Assembly: GCF_900104805.1 (NCBI RefSeq)
Contig: NZ_LT629751.1
Coordinates: forward strand, 2,957,001-3,021,000
Length of the DNA stretch: 64,000 nucleotides
DNA from: Pseudomonas oryzae
Lineage (GTDB): Bacteria > Pseudomonadota > Gammaproteobacteria > Pseudomonadales > Pseudomonadaceae
Direction of reading: 5' to 3'
In this document: piece by piece, positions 18,691 through 26,747 of the stretch
Layout: the number at the start of each line of letters is the position of its first letter
Position numbering within the stretch: position 1 is the first letter of the stretch
Translations under genes and position numbers: made by a program
Notes under the pieces: generated by a model
Seen by the model: only the letters and a program-made list of their open reading frames with translations
The model's database searches: none
What the model was told of the DNA's origin: nothing

Positions 18691-19320
18691 ATGCGCCGCA
18701 CCAAAGAAGAAGCCGAACGAACCCGCTGCGAACTGCTCGCCGCGGCCGAGCGTCTGTTTCTCGAGCAAGGCGTGGCGCACACCTCCCTGGAGCAGATCGC
18801 CCGCGCCGCCGGTGTCACCCGTGGCGCCCTCTACTGGCATTTCGCCAACAAGGCCGACCTGTTCCACGCCATGCTCGAGCAGGTGCGCCTGCCTCCGGAG
18901 CAGATGGTCGCCCGACTGGCGCACTGCACCGATCACGACCCGCTGCTCACCCTGCGTGAACTGTGCGTGCAGGCCATGACCGGCCTGAAACACAACCCGC
19001 AGAAACGGCGGATCTTCACCATCCTGCTGCACCGCTGCGAATTCACCGACGAACTGCGCCACGCCCAGGAACGCCACGAGGCCTTCGTCAACCAGTTCAT
19101 CGACCTGTGCGAGGAGCTGTTCGCGCAAGCAGCCCGCCAGGGGCGCCTGTCCCCGGGGCAATCGCCGCGACTGGCGGCCCTCGCCCTGCACGGCCTGGTC
19201 GTCGGCATGCTCAGCGACTGGCTGCGCGACTCCGGACTGTTCGACGTCGAGCGCGACGCCCCGCTGATGATCGACGCCCTGCTCCGCGGCCTGGTCCGCG
19301 ACTGGCCTGCCACCCCCTGA
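18691..19320 (+). CDS. TetR/AcrR-family transcriptional repressor
   Basis: 209 residues. The N-terminal helix-turn-helix is 'TSLEQIARAAGVTRGALYWH', followed by 'FANKADLFHAML', as in AcrR and TtgR. The C-terminal ligand domain ('CEFTDELRHAQERHEAF', 'LHGLVVGMLSDWLRD') is of the AcrR C-terminal type, which in relatives binds hydrophobic drugs. It likely represses itself and the divergent Bcr/CflA transporter through the site at 18605-18628. Usually such regulators sit beside RND pumps; here the neighbour is an MFS pump. Confidence 0.88.
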   Translation: MRRTKEEAERTRCELLAAAERLFLEQGVAHTSLEQIARAAGVTRGALYWHFANKADLFHAMLEQVRLPPEQMVARLAHCTDHDPLLTLRELCVQAMTGLKHNPQKRRIFTILLHRCEFTDELRHAQERHEAFVNQFIDLCEELFAQAARQGRLSPGQSPRLAALALHGLVVGMLSDWLRDSGLFDVERDAPLMIDALLRGLVRDWPATP

Positions 19321-19400
19321 TCGCACACTGTTCATCGCGGGTTCGCACGACTGTAACCGCCGCGGGGTAAATAGCTGCCATCGATTCACGGAGCAGCACC

Positions 19401-19592
19401 ATGTCGACCCTCACCGAACTCGCCAAACAGATCGCCGAGCTGTACCCGCTCCAGGACAAGACTGCCGGCAAGCGCTATCGCATCGTCAGCGAGCTCGCCG
19501 GCCTCACCGAACTGGAAGAGGTCAGCGGCAAGCCGCGCTACATTCCGACTCGCGCACTCCAGGACGACACCATCTGGGACCTCGCCGGCTGA
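19401..19592 (+). CDS. Small conserved-looking hypothetical protein
   Basis: 63 residues, acidic to neutral, with no signal peptide or membrane segment: 'MSTLTELAKQIAELYPLQDK' at the start and 'RYIPTRALQDDTIWDLAG' at the end. A good GGAGCAGCACC ribosome site precedes the ATG and codon use matches the neighbours, so I take it as a real gene. I do not recognise the family. It lies 80 bases after tetR and ends 12 bases from the convergent lipoprotein gene. Confidence 0.6.
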   Translation: MSTLTELAKQIAELYPLQDKTAGKRYRIVSELAGLTELEEVSGKPRYIPTRALQDDTIWDLAG

Positions 19593-19604
19593 AGAAACCG
19601 CTGT

Positions 19605-20105
19605 TCAGCGCGCCACCCTGCCGAGCGCACCGAGATCGAACGTCCCGCTATCGCTGAAACGGCGACTGCCCAGAGGCGCGCCACCGAGCTTGCCACGCAG
19701 TACGTAGGGCACCCGATGCAGCCGCTCAGGCTCCGTCAACCCCAGCGCCTGGCGCACCGCCGAAAATGCCGAGATGCTCACCGGCACGACCAGCAGCGTT
19801 TCGCCGAAGCGGGGCACGCTGCCGCGCTGGTCGCTGACCCCGCTGGCCAGCGGACGATCATTGACGCGCAGTTCGACGGCCACCCCCTCGTATGGCAGTT
19901 CGCGGTCATTGGGGTTCTGCACCCTCAGCTTGAGGGCAAAACGCATCTCCAGCCCTTCACCGGGCAAAGGGTCGAGCCCGACCAGATGGATATTGAGCGG
20001 ATCGCGCCCGCCCAAGCCGGCGCAGCCACCCAGGACGAACAGCGTCATGCCTGCCAGCAGCAGGCGATACCAGCGGGCGCGCGACAGGACAGCATCAACG
20101 GACAT
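19605..20105 (-). CDS. LEA14/WHy-domain lipoprotein
   Basis: 166 residues from the ATG at 20105 (AGAGG upstream). It has a lipoprotein signal with lipobox 'VLGGC', modified Cys28. The mature part is a single WHy/LEA type 2 beta-sandwich: 'MRFALKLRVQNPNDRELPYE' and 'VAVELRVNDRPLASGVSD'. Such proteins are linked to stress tolerance, but the mechanism is not established. It probably resides in the periplasm or on a membrane. It diverges from the hemerythrin gene across a 314-base gap. Confidence 0.82.
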   Translation of the reverse strand: MSVDAVLSRARWYRLLLAGMTLFVLGGCAGLGGRDPLNIHLVGLDPLPGEGLEMRFALKLRVQNPNDRELPYEGVAVELRVNDRPLASGVSDQRGSVPRFGETLLVVPVSISAFSAVRQALGLTEPERLHRVPYVLRGKLGGAPLGSRRFSDSGTFDLGALGRVAR

Positions 20106-20419
20106 GAGCGAGAACCTCTCGGACGGTGGACGGATCCATGACCAGCACAAGTATCGCCCCGTGCGCCCATGCCTGCCCGCAAGCGGTGCACATCTCGCCC
20201 ACGGCACGGCGCCCGAAAAGCCCGACAGTGCACCACGAATGGTCACAACCGTCGATCTAGACTGATGCGACGCTGGCGAGAAGGGGCATGAAGGCCCAGC
20301 TGCCAGATCGCCCCCCAGGAAAAGACCACACACTTACAAGTGGCATCCGATTTGCTTTTGCCTTGGCGGTGCAATGTCACCTTTCAGACAACACCCTTAA
20401 GCCATCACGAGGAAGAACC
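20106..20419. other. 314-base divergent regulatory region before the hemerythrin gene
   Basis: Holds the sigma-54-type promoter at 20341-20356 and no credible gene. The upstream 200 bases could contain enhancer sites for an NtrC-type activator; I see no specific one. Confidence 0.5.
20341..20356 (+). promoter_or_regulatory. Sigma-54 (RpoN) type promoter for bacteriohemerythrin
   Basis: TGGCAT CCGAT TTGCT matches the -24/-12 consensus TGGCAC-N5-TTGC: GG at 20342-20343 and GC at 20354-20355 are separated by exactly 10 bases. It lies 64 bases before the start codon at 20420. No competing sigma-70 promoter is evident. Confidence 0.68.
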
Positions 20420-20869
20420 ATGGCTATCGCGATCAACTGGACTGCCGATTTCGAGACGGGTATCGACATCATCGACGAGCAACACAAGCGGATCTTCGAA
20501 TACCTCAAGGAGATCGACCAGGCGATCTCGCAGCGCTCCATCACGGCGATCGAAAAGGTCATCCGCTCGCTCATCGACTACGCCATCTCCCACAACACCT
20601 TCGAAGAAAGCCTGATGGAGCGGGCCGGCTATCCGATGCTGCAGGCACACCACGACGTGCACGAGCGCTTCAAGGAACGCGCCCACGCCTACCTCGACCG
20701 CTTCGACAACGGCGAAGACCCGATCCGCCTGGCCCGCGAGGTACGCGGCGACATCGGCCTGTGGCTGACCAACCACATCCGTTGCGAGGACAAGCACTAC
20801 GTCAACTACGTCAAGCGCGATCTGGAAGGCGGCTTCGTCGCGCGGATGATCAACAAGATCTTCGGCTGA
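20420..20869 (+). CDS. Bacteriohemerythrin
   Basis: 149 residues from the ATG at 20420, which has AGGAAG upstream. All seven di-iron ligands of the hemerythrin four-helix bundle are present: His22, His58 and Glu62 ('HNTFE'), His77 and His81 ('HHDVH'), His119 and Asp124 ('HIRCED'). It therefore should bind O2 reversibly at a non-haem di-iron centre in the cytosol; suggested roles are O2 storage or delivery to oxygenases. It is a single-domain protein without a sensor or signalling partner. A sigma-54-like promoter upstream suggests nitrogen-, carbon- or motility-linked expression. Confidence 0.93.
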   Translation: MAIAINWTADFETGIDIIDEQHKRIFEYLKEIDQAISQRSITAIEKVIRSLIDYAISHNTFEESLMERAGYPMLQAHHDVHERFKERAHAYLDRFDNGEDPIRLAREVRGDIGLWLTNHIRCEDKHYVNYVKRDLEGGFVARMINKIFG

Positions 20870-20984
20870 AGGCAGCGAACATCCGCACCGGCCGCCATCA
20901 GGGGCCGTGCGGACCAACGGGAAAGAGGATCCCCGCAAGGGCTCGCGGGACCGGGCCGATGCCGCCGATCGGCACCGCAGAAAG

Positions 20985-21014
20985 CACAAAGCCCCGGATA
21001 TCCGGGGCTTTGTG
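20985..21014. terminator. Perfect 30-base palindrome, terminator of ssrA and the hemerythrin gene
   Basis: A perfectly self-complementary 30-mer (15-bp arms, CACAAAGCCCCGGAT and its complement) lies 8 bases beyond the tmRNA 3' end and 116 bases after the hemerythrin stop. On the minus strand the arm ends CTTTGTGCTTTC. It can stop transcription from both sides. Confidence 0.82.
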
Positions 21015-21022
21015 TCAGGGTT

Positions 21023-21374
21023 TGGTGGAGCCGGGGGGATTTGAACCCCCGTCCGCCAGCTCTCCGCTATCGGTTCTACATGCTTATCCCAGTCTATTGA
21101 GTTAACCCATTGCGGCCCGACGGGCAGGGTGCTTTGGGCGAGCTGTATGAGTTTTAGCCGTTACGTCTACAGCGAACTTGGCGGCGATCCTGTTCTATCT
21201 GACAGTCTCTTCGGGTTTACAGGCATCCCCTGGAGACTGCTGGGGCATTAAGCCGCCAGAGCGTAGTTGTCGTCGTTGGCAACTATGAGTTTGTAACAGC
21301 GAATTTACGAGTTCTGTTACCAGCTCGGCATGCCCCTCAAGTTTTGTAACCGGCGTCGAATCCTAATCGGCCCC
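21023..21374 (-). ncRNA. ssrA: Transfer-messenger RNA (tmRNA)
   Basis: 352 bases. The 5' end GGGGCCGATTAGGATTCGAC and the 3' tRNA-like end with encoded CCA pair as the alanyl acceptor; the T loop TTCAAAT is near the 3' end. The tag reading frame at 21280-21248 encodes ANDDNYALAA followed by TAA, the same tag as I recall for P. aeruginosa. Four pseudoknot-rich stretches fill the rest. tmRNA with SmpB rescues stalled ribosomes and marks the products for ClpXP. Confidence 0.97.
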
Positions 21375-21404
21375 TGGGTACTTCTGCTTGCTAGGTTGGA
21401 GCAC

Positions 21405-21433
21405 AGTGTACGGCAAAGGTTCCCTGCGGCCAA
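21405..21433 (-). promoter_or_regulatory. Probable sigma-70 promoter of ssrA
   Basis: On the minus strand TTGGCC (21433-21428), a 17-base spacer and TACACT (21410-21405) lie 31 bases or more before the mature tmRNA 5' end. This predicts a short precursor leader that RNase P would remove. Confidence 0.55.
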
Positions 21434-21499
21434 GTCTGCGGTACAGTTGGCAGCCGCCCGACCGACCGGAGGACGGGCACCGACGCGGGTGCCGCGGCC

Positions 21500-21536
21500 A
21501 TAGGCAAAAACGATCCTGCTGATTTTTGCAATCAAT
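21500..21536 (+). promoter_or_regulatory. Candidate OxyR site upstream of ahpC
   Basis: Four tetranucleotides at the exact OxyR spacing: ATAG (21500), CGAT (21511), ATTT (21522), CAAT (21533), each separated by 7 bases. They match ATAG-CTAT-ATAG-CTAT at 12 of 16 positions. The site is 74 bases before the ahpC start, suited to activation by oxidised OxyR. Confidence 0.55.
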
Positions 21537-21609
21537 TATGCCTAAGCTACTGCCGCGGGTAGGATGCACCCCGTCAACAAGCTTTCAACCCCCTGAAGGA
21601 GTTCAGTGA

Positions 21610-22173
21610 ATGTCCCTCATCAACACCCAGGTTCAACCGTTCAAGGCCAACGCTTTCCACAACGGCGAGTTCATCCAGGTCACCGAGGAGTCCCTGAAGG
21701 GCAAGTGGTCCGTGCTGATCTTCATGCCGGCTGCCTTCACCTTCAACTGCCCGACCGAGATCGAAGACGCCGCTGACAACTACGCCGAATTCCAGAAGGC
21801 CGGTGCCGAGGTGTACATCGTCACCACCGACACCCACTTCTCCCACAAGGTCTGGCACGAAACCTCCCCGGCCGTCGGCAAGGCCCAGTTCCCGCTGGTT
21901 GGCGACCCGACCCACCAGCTGACCCGCGCCTTCGGCGTGCACATCGAGGAAGAAGGTCTTGCCCTGCGCGGCACCTTCGTGATCAACCCGGAAGGCGTGA
22001 TCAAGACCCTGGAGATCCACTCCAACGAGATCGCCCGTGACGTCAGCGAGACCCTGCGCAAGCTGAAGGCCGCCCAGTACACCGCCGCCAACCCGGGCCA
22101 GGTCTGCCCGGCCAAGTGGAAGGAAGGCGCCGAGACCCTGACCCCGTCGCTGGATCTGGTCGGCAAGATCTAA
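21610..22173 (+). CDS. ahpC: Alkyl hydroperoxide reductase subunit C (typical 2-Cys peroxiredoxin)
   Basis: 187 residues, the standard AhpC length. The peroxidatic cysteine is Cys47 in '[10 protein letters not shown]' and the resolving cysteine is Cys166 in 'GQVCPAKW'. It reduces hydrogen peroxide, organic peroxides and peroxynitrite, and is re-reduced by AhpF. AAGGAG precedes the ATG. The catalytic motif has '[10 protein letters not shown]' rather than the enterobacterial 'ADFTFVCPTE', within the range of the family. A candidate OxyR site lies upstream. Confidence 0.97.
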   Translation: MSLINTQVQPFKANAFHNGEFIQVTEESLKGKWSVLIFMPAAFTFNCPTEIEDAADNYAEFQKAGAEVYIVTTDTHFSHKVWHETSPAVGKAQFPLVGDPTHQLTRAFGVHIEEEGLALRGTFVINPEGVIKTLEIHSNEIARDVSETLRKLKAAQYTAANPGQVCPAKWKEGAETLTPSLDLVGKI

Positions 22174-22196
22174 GCAACCTCCAGAGGTTGTCGCGT

Positions 22197-22263
22197 CGCG
22201 AGGGCTGCTACCCGGCCCTCGCGCTGCCTGAATGCCCGGGTGGGATCCGCCCGGGCATTTTCA
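22197..22263 (+). terminator. Tandem hairpins between ahpC and ahpF
   Basis: Two stem-loops lie in the 122-base gap. The first is CGCGAGGGC with GCCCTCGCG (22197-22205 and 22215-22223). The second is a 10-bp stem (22231-22240 with 22250-22259) followed by a short T run. As a leaky terminator or RNA-stabilising structure this would let ahpC mRNA exceed ahpF. Confidence 0.65.
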
Positions 22264-22295
22264 TATCCGAATTTCGCCAAAGGAATACCGTCGCC

Positions 22296-23852
22296 ATGTT
22301 GGATGCCAACCTGAAAACCCAGTTGAAGGCCTACCTCGAAAAGGTCACCCAGCCCTACGAGATCGTCGCGACCCTGGACGACGGTGAGAAGTCCCGCGAG
22401 CTGCTCGCCCTGCTCGAGGACATCAACGCCCTGAGCGACAAGATCGCCCTGAACACCGCAGGCCAGGACGCCCGCAAGCCTTCGTTCGGCTTCCGCCGCG
22501 ACGGCCAGGAGATCGGCCCGCGCTTCGCCGGCATCCCGCTGGGCCACGAGTTCACCTCGCTGGTGCTGGCCCTGCTGCAGGTCGGCGGCCATCCGCCAAA
22601 GATTTCCGACGAGCAGATCGCGCAGATCAAGGCGCTCGACGGCGACTACCAGTTCGAAACCTACTACTCGCTGTCCTGCCACAACTGCCCGGACGTGGTG
22701 CAGGCGCTCAACCTGATGGCGGTGCTCAACCCGCGCATCAAGCACGTGGCCATCGACGGCGCGCTGTTCCAGGACGAGGTGAACCAGCGCCAGATCATGG
22801 CGGTGCCGAGCGTCTACCTCAACGGCGAATCCTTCGGCGCCGGCCGCATGGGCGTCGAGGAGATCCTCGCCAAGCTGGACACCGGCGCCGGCGCCCGCGA
22901 CGCCGAGAAGCTCAACGCCAGGACCGCCTTCGACGTGCTGGTGGTCGGCGGCGGCCCGGCCGGCGCTTCGGCGGCCATCTACGCCGCGCGCAAGGGCATC
23001 CGCACCGGCGTCGCCGCCGAGCGCTTCGGTGGCCAGGTGCTGGACACCATGGCCATCGAGAACTTCATCTCGGTGCCGGAAACCGAAGGCCCGAAACTGG
23101 CCCGCGCGCTGGAAGAGCACGTGCGCCAGTACGAGGTCGACATCATCAACCTGCAGCGCGCCAGCAAGCTGATCCCGGCCGAAACCGGCGACGGCCTGCA
23201 CACCGTGCAGTTCGACAACGGCGGCGAGCTGAAAGCCAGGACCGTGATCCTCGCCACCGGCGCGCGCTGGCGCGAGATGAACGTGCCGGGCGAGCAGGAG
23301 TACCGAGGCCGCGGCGTGGCCTACTGCCCGCACTGCGACGGCCCGCTGTTCAAGGGCAAGCGCGTGGCGGTGATCGGCGGCGGCAACTCCGGCGTCGAGG
23401 CGGCCATCGACCTGGCCGGCATCGTCGCCCACGTCACCCTGCTGGAGTTCGGCGAGCAGCTGCGCGCCGACGCGGTGCTGCAGAACAAGCTGCGCAGCCT
23501 GGCCAACGTCACCGTGATCACCATGGCGCAGACCACCGAGGTGCAGGGCGACGGCCAGAAGGTCACCGGGCTGGTCTACAAGGACCGCCACAACGACGCG
23601 GTACACGAGGTCGCGCTGGAAGGCATCTTCGTGCAGATCGGCCTGCTGCCCAACAGCGACTGGCTGAAGGGCACCCTGGAGCTCTCCCGCTTCGGCGAGA
23701 TCGTGGTCGACGCCAAGGGCCAGACCAGCGTGCCCGGCGTGTTCGCCGCCGGCGACGTGACCACCGTGCCGTACAAGCAGATCGTCATCGCCGTCGGCGA
23801 GGGGGCCAAGGCCGCGCTCTCCGCCTTCGACCACCTGATCCGTCAGGGCTGA
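22296..23852 (+). CDS. ahpF: Alkyl hydroperoxide reductase subunit F
   Basis: 518 residues from the ATG at 22296 (AAGGAAT upstream). The order is an N-terminal tandem-thioredoxin domain with redox centre Cys128-Cys131 ('SLSCHNCPD'), FAD fingerprint '[17 protein letters not shown]' near 217, catalytic disulfide Cys344-Cys347 ('AYCPHCDGP'), NAD(P)H fold '[14 protein letters not shown]' and the closing '[16 protein letters not shown]'. Electrons pass from NADH through FAD and the two disulfides to AhpC. It lies in an operon with ahpC. Confidence 0.97.
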   Translation: MLDANLKTQLKAYLEKVTQPYEIVATLDDGEKSRELLALLEDINALSDKIALNTAGQDARKPSFGFRRDGQEIGPRFAGIPLGHEFTSLVLALLQVGGHPPKISDEQIAQIKALDGDYQFETYYSLSCHNCPDVVQALNLMAVLNPRIKHVAIDGALFQDEVNQRQIMAVPSVYLNGESFGAGRMGVEEILAKLDTGAGARDAEKLNARTAFDVLVVGGGPAGASAAIYAARKGIRTGVAAERFGGQVLDTMAIENFISVPETEGPKLARALEEHVRQYEVDIINLQRASKLIPAETGDGLHTVQFDNGGELKARTVILATGARWREMNVPGEQEYRGRGVAYCPHCDGPLFKGKRVAVIGGGNSGVEAAIDLAGIVAHVTLLEFGEQLRADAVLQNKLRSLANVTVITMAQTTEVQGDGQKVTGLVYKDRHNDAVHEVALEGIFVQIGLLPNSDWLKGTLELSRFGEIVVDAKGQTSVPGVFAAGDVTTVPYKQIVIAVGEGAKAALSAFDHLIRQG

Positions 23853-23915
23853 TCGACCTGCCCCGCCAGCGCCGCCCTCTCCCGCCGGAGGGGCGGCGCT
23901 GGCGTTTCCGCCGCG

Positions 23916-24152
23916 CTACTTGGCGCGCAGCGCCGCATTGAGGTTGTCGACCACCTCGGCCCAGTCGGCGTCCTCGAGAATCTCCTCGCGCAGGAAGGCG
24001 GCCTGGGCGGGCGTCCAGAAGCTCGCATCGGCCAGCTGGACATCCTCCGCCAGCGGTGAGTGGCGCTCGAGGAAGTCCTTGATCGAGGCGTTGTCGTTGG
24101 GCAGCCCCAGCTGCTCGAACAGGTGATGGAAGGCGTGGATCGGCTGGTCCAT
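23916..24152 (-). CDS. DUF2789 family protein
   Basis: 78 residues with GGAGGA before the ATG. It begins 'MDQPIHAFHHLFEQLGLPND' and contains 'FWTPAQAAFLREEILEDADW', the pattern of DUF2789, a small helical acidic family in gammaproteobacteria. The function is unknown. It has no signal peptide or metal motif and lies alone between ahpF (convergent) and the YqaA-like gene. Confidence 0.82.
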   Translation of the reverse strand: MDQPIHAFHHLFEQLGLPNDNASIKDFLERHSPLAEDVQLADASFWTPAQAAFLREEILEDADWAEVVDNLNAALRAK

Positions 24153-24252
24153 GGAGTCCTCCGGCTATGCCCGTGGGGTGGATGGGATCAGCACAGAGTA
24201 TTGCCCAGCCTCGCCGAGGCTGCCGGACAAGCGACGGGGTGTCGTCCGCGCG

Positions 24253-24690
24253 TCAGCTGACGCCGAGGGTGACCGCCGTCAACGCCGCATAGCGCGCGCC
24301 CTTGGCCAGGGTGACACAGAGCAGCACGATCCAGAACGACTCGCGCATCACCCCGGCCACCACGGTGAGCGGGTCGCCGACCACCGGCAGCCAGCTGAGC
24401 AGCAGCGACCAGCGACCGTGGCGCTGGTACCAGCCCTGGGCGCGCTCGAGATGCTGCTCGCGCACCGGGAACCAGCGCTTGTGGCGAAAGCGCTCGAGGT
24501 ACAGGCCGAGCAGCCAGTTGAGCAGCGAGCCGAGCACGTTGCCGGCGGTAGCCACCGCCAGCAGACTCAGCACCGGGTGCTGTTCGGCGAGCAGCAGGCC
24601 GACCAGCAACGCCTCGGACTGCAGAGGCAGCAGGCTGGCGGCGCCGAAGGCGGTGAGGAACAGGCCGAGATAGACGGACAGATCGAACAT
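24253..24690 (-). CDS. YqaA-like inner membrane protein (DedA/SNARE-associated superfamily)
   Basis: 145 residues from the ATG at 24690. Four hydrophobic segments are visible. The family motif is 'LSWLPVVGDPLTVVAGVMRE', the re-entrant G-D-P loop of DedA/VTT-domain proteins, and 'ATAGNVLGSLLNWLLGLYLE' matches YqaA. DedA relatives scramble or flip lipids or support proton homeostasis; the role of YqaA itself is not established. Confidence 0.82.
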   Translation of the reverse strand: MFDLSVYLGLFLTAFGAASLLPLQSEALLVGLLLAEQHPVLSLLAVATAGNVLGSLLNWLLGLYLERFRHKRWFPVREQHLERAQGWYQRHGRWSLLLSWLPVVGDPLTVVAGVMRESFWIVLLCVTLAKGARYAALTAVTLGVS

Positions 24691-24725
24691 GATGCGCTGG
24701 CAGGCCCCGTCGGCTTGAGCGCCGC

Positions 24726-25193
24726 TTAGGCGTCTTCCTCGCGGATGGTGGCGTAGTCGAAGCCATAGACATCGCTGAACCACACCGGACTGCCCTCGGC
24801 CATGCCACCGTAGGTGATGCGCAGCGCCAGCAGGCTGGCACCGTAGCCAAGATCCTGCAGACGCTGACGGAACAGGTCGCGATAGAAACTGCTCGCCTCC
24901 TCGTACTCGGCGCTGGCACGCGCCTCGTCGTCGGGGAAGCGCACGTCCAGTTCGGCGTCGAAGCGTTCGAAACGCTCCGAGAAGTCGGCCGAGGCGTAGA
25001 CGAACTCGTCCTCCTCGCCACCGAAGACGAAGGCCAGGTGCTCGCAGGGGGTTTCCAGGTACTCGTCGTCCTGCTCGACGAACTGCTGCTGGCCACAGAT
25101 CGGGCAATGTACCCTGGGCGGCTGCAAGCCGAACGGCTGCTCGATGGAAACGTAACCCACCTGACCGATGGACGCGCAAGCGTTGTCCTGCAT
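24726..25193 (-). CDS. Hypothetical protein with N-terminal CPICG zinc-ribbon-like motif
   Basis: 155 residues, strongly acidic, with GAGGAT before the ATG. A 'HCPICGQQQF' knuckle lies near residue 30 and another Cys near residue 50 ('ETPCEHLAFV'), which may bind zinc. The C-terminal part has 'YGASLLALRITYGGMAEGSP'. I do not recognise a family with a known function. It runs 35 bases upstream of the YqaA-like gene and may be cotranscribed with it. Confidence 0.7.
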   Translation of the reverse strand: MQDNACASIGQVGYVSIEQPFGLQPPRVHCPICGQQQFVEQDDEYLETPCEHLAFVFGGEEDEFVYASADFSERFERFDAELDVRFPDDEARASAEYEEASSFYRDLFRQRLQDLGYGASLLALRITYGGMAEGSPVWFSDVYGFDYATIREEDA

Positions 25194-25314
25194 GAAATCC
25201 TCGCTGAGTCGACCCGAAACGACACGGGGCGACTGATCGGTCGCCCCGCGGGTGGTGCAAGTTTACGGTGTCGCGCGCGACGAGGGGTGGAAATTCGCCG
25301 CAGTCTGTCGCGTT

Positions 25315-26580
25315 TCAGAGCTTCCAGGCGTAGGCGATGCCGAAACTGTCCTGCTGCATCTTCAGGTCCACCTCGCCGCCGCCGAAGGCCTGCGGGATCG
25401 AGTCGCTGCCCTTGAGCTCCTCGCTGAAGGCATGGGCGTAGAACAGGCTGATCTCGTGGTCGGCCACCGGCGCCCAGGTCGCGCCAAAGGTCAGGTGCTC
25501 GCGCACCACGCCGGGCGCCAGGGTATTGAAGAAGGTCTCGCCCTTGTCCAGCGCCTGGTCGGCCCAGCTGTAGCCGCCGCGCAGGGTCAGTTGCGGACTG
25601 ACGGCGTAGCTGGCCCCCAGCTTGTAGACGCGGATGTCCTCCCAGCCGAAGTTGGGCCCATCCTCGGAGCCGAGCCGGTGGCCGTCGAACAGCACGCTGA
25701 CCGGATTGGAGATGGCCTTCACGTCGCTGTAGTCGATCTGCTGCACATCGGCGGCCAGGGTCAGCCGGTCGGAAGCCTGCCAGGCCAGGCCGATGCCGTA
25801 GTTCTCCGGGATGTCGAAGCTGCCGTGGTCGGCGAACAGCCCCTCGTAACGCTCGAACTTGCCGGTCCTGATCTTCGACGACCAGGCCACGCCGAGGGTC
25901 AGGCTGTCGCTGAGCCGGCCGTTCCAGCCCAGGCGCAGCCCCCAGCCATCGGAATGATCATGGCCATTGTCGCTGACCTTACCCGGCGCCTCGGAAGTCA
26001 TCGCGTCATCGAAGCGACTGAGACCACGCGCCTCGAAACGCTGGTAGGCATAGTTGAGAGCGACGCCGATGGTCTGTCGCTCGCTGATACGCCAGGCCAG
26101 CGACGGGGTGACGAACACCTGGGCCAGGTCGACGCCGGCGTCGCCGTGACTGCCGTAGGCGGCGAAGGGATTGCGGCCGTAGTCGGTGTTCATGCCACCG
26201 TTGGCGTACACGGCCAGGCCGAAGGCCAGGCGCTCGTCGAGCTGGCGGGTGTAGCCGAACTCGGGAATCAGGAACGCCTCGGTATCGTTGCCGTCGTAGC
26301 GGCCATTGGCGCCCGGCACGGGAGAGCCGCTGATGGCCACGCTGCGATCGGGACGGAACCAGGTGACGCCGAGATCCAGGCGGTCGCCCACCAGCGCCGT
26401 GCCGGCCGGGTTGCTGGCGGCAGCCAGGGCATCCTGCGGCAGGGCGAAGCCGACGCCGGCCATGCCGAGCGACTTGATGCCGTAGCCGTGAGCGAAATAA
26501 CCGTTGGTGGCGAGGGCTAGCGGGCTGATGGCGGCGCTACCCAGCAGCAGGGCAGCGAGAAGCGGCTTGTGGAACGACAT
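25315..26580 (-). CDS. OmpP1/FadL/TodX-family outer membrane porin
   Basis: 421 residues with a signal peptide ('LLAALLLGSAAISPLALA') and the FadL N-terminal hatch 'TNGYFAHGYGIKSLGMAGVG' and 'ALAAASNPAGTALVGDRLDL'. It ends in a terminal-strand motif 'FGIAYAWKL' with a hydrophobic final residue. FadL channels move hydrophobic substrates such as long-chain fatty acids or aromatic compounds across the outer membrane; which one is not visible. GGGGGAT precedes the ATG. Its promoter region contains the AT-rich palindrome at 26657-26684, downstream of an ArsR regulator gene on the same strand. Confidence 0.88.
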   Translation of the reverse strand: MSFHKPLLAALLLGSAAISPLALATNGYFAHGYGIKSLGMAGVGFALPQDALAAASNPAGTALVGDRLDLGVTWFRPDRSVAISGSPVPGANGRYDGNDTEAFLIPEFGYTRQLDERLAFGLAVYANGGMNTDYGRNPFAAYGSHGDAGVDLAQVFVTPSLAWRISERQTIGVALNYAYQRFEARGLSRFDDAMTSEAPGKVSDNGHDHSDGWGLRLGWNGRLSDSLTLGVAWSSKIRTGKFERYEGLFADHGSFDIPENYGIGLAWQASDRLTLAADVQQIDYSDVKAISNPVSVLFDGHRLGSEDGPNFGWEDIRVYKLGASYAVSPQLTLRGGYSWADQALDKGETFFNTLAPGVVREHLTFGATWAPVADHEISLFYAHAFSEELKGSDSIPQAFGGGEVDLKMQQDSFGIAYAWKL

Positions 26581-26656
26581 GGAGATCCCCCGAAAACACG
26601 TGGCCGCCAGAGGCCGGCCGGAACGGAGGCAATCCTAAACAAAATATATAATGTTT

Positions 26657-26684
26657 AATTATAATATTAGCTAATATTTTAATT
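26657..26684. promoter_or_regulatory. 28-bp AT-rich palindromic operator candidate upstream of the FadL gene
   Basis: The dyad (left arm AATTATAATATTAG, 26657-26670; right arm 26671-26684) has a perfect 16-bp core (26663-26678) and one mismatched pair overall. It contains no G or C except at the centre, in a genome that is otherwise very GC-rich. It lies 77 bases before the FadL start and overlaps sequences that could serve as -10 boxes. ArsR-type winged helix proteins bind such dyads. Confidence 0.68.
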
Positions 26685-26747
26685 CCTGATGGATCTATAG
26701 AGGCATCCACTGACGCTGTCGCCCTCGCCAGGCGGCCTGGCGCAGAC

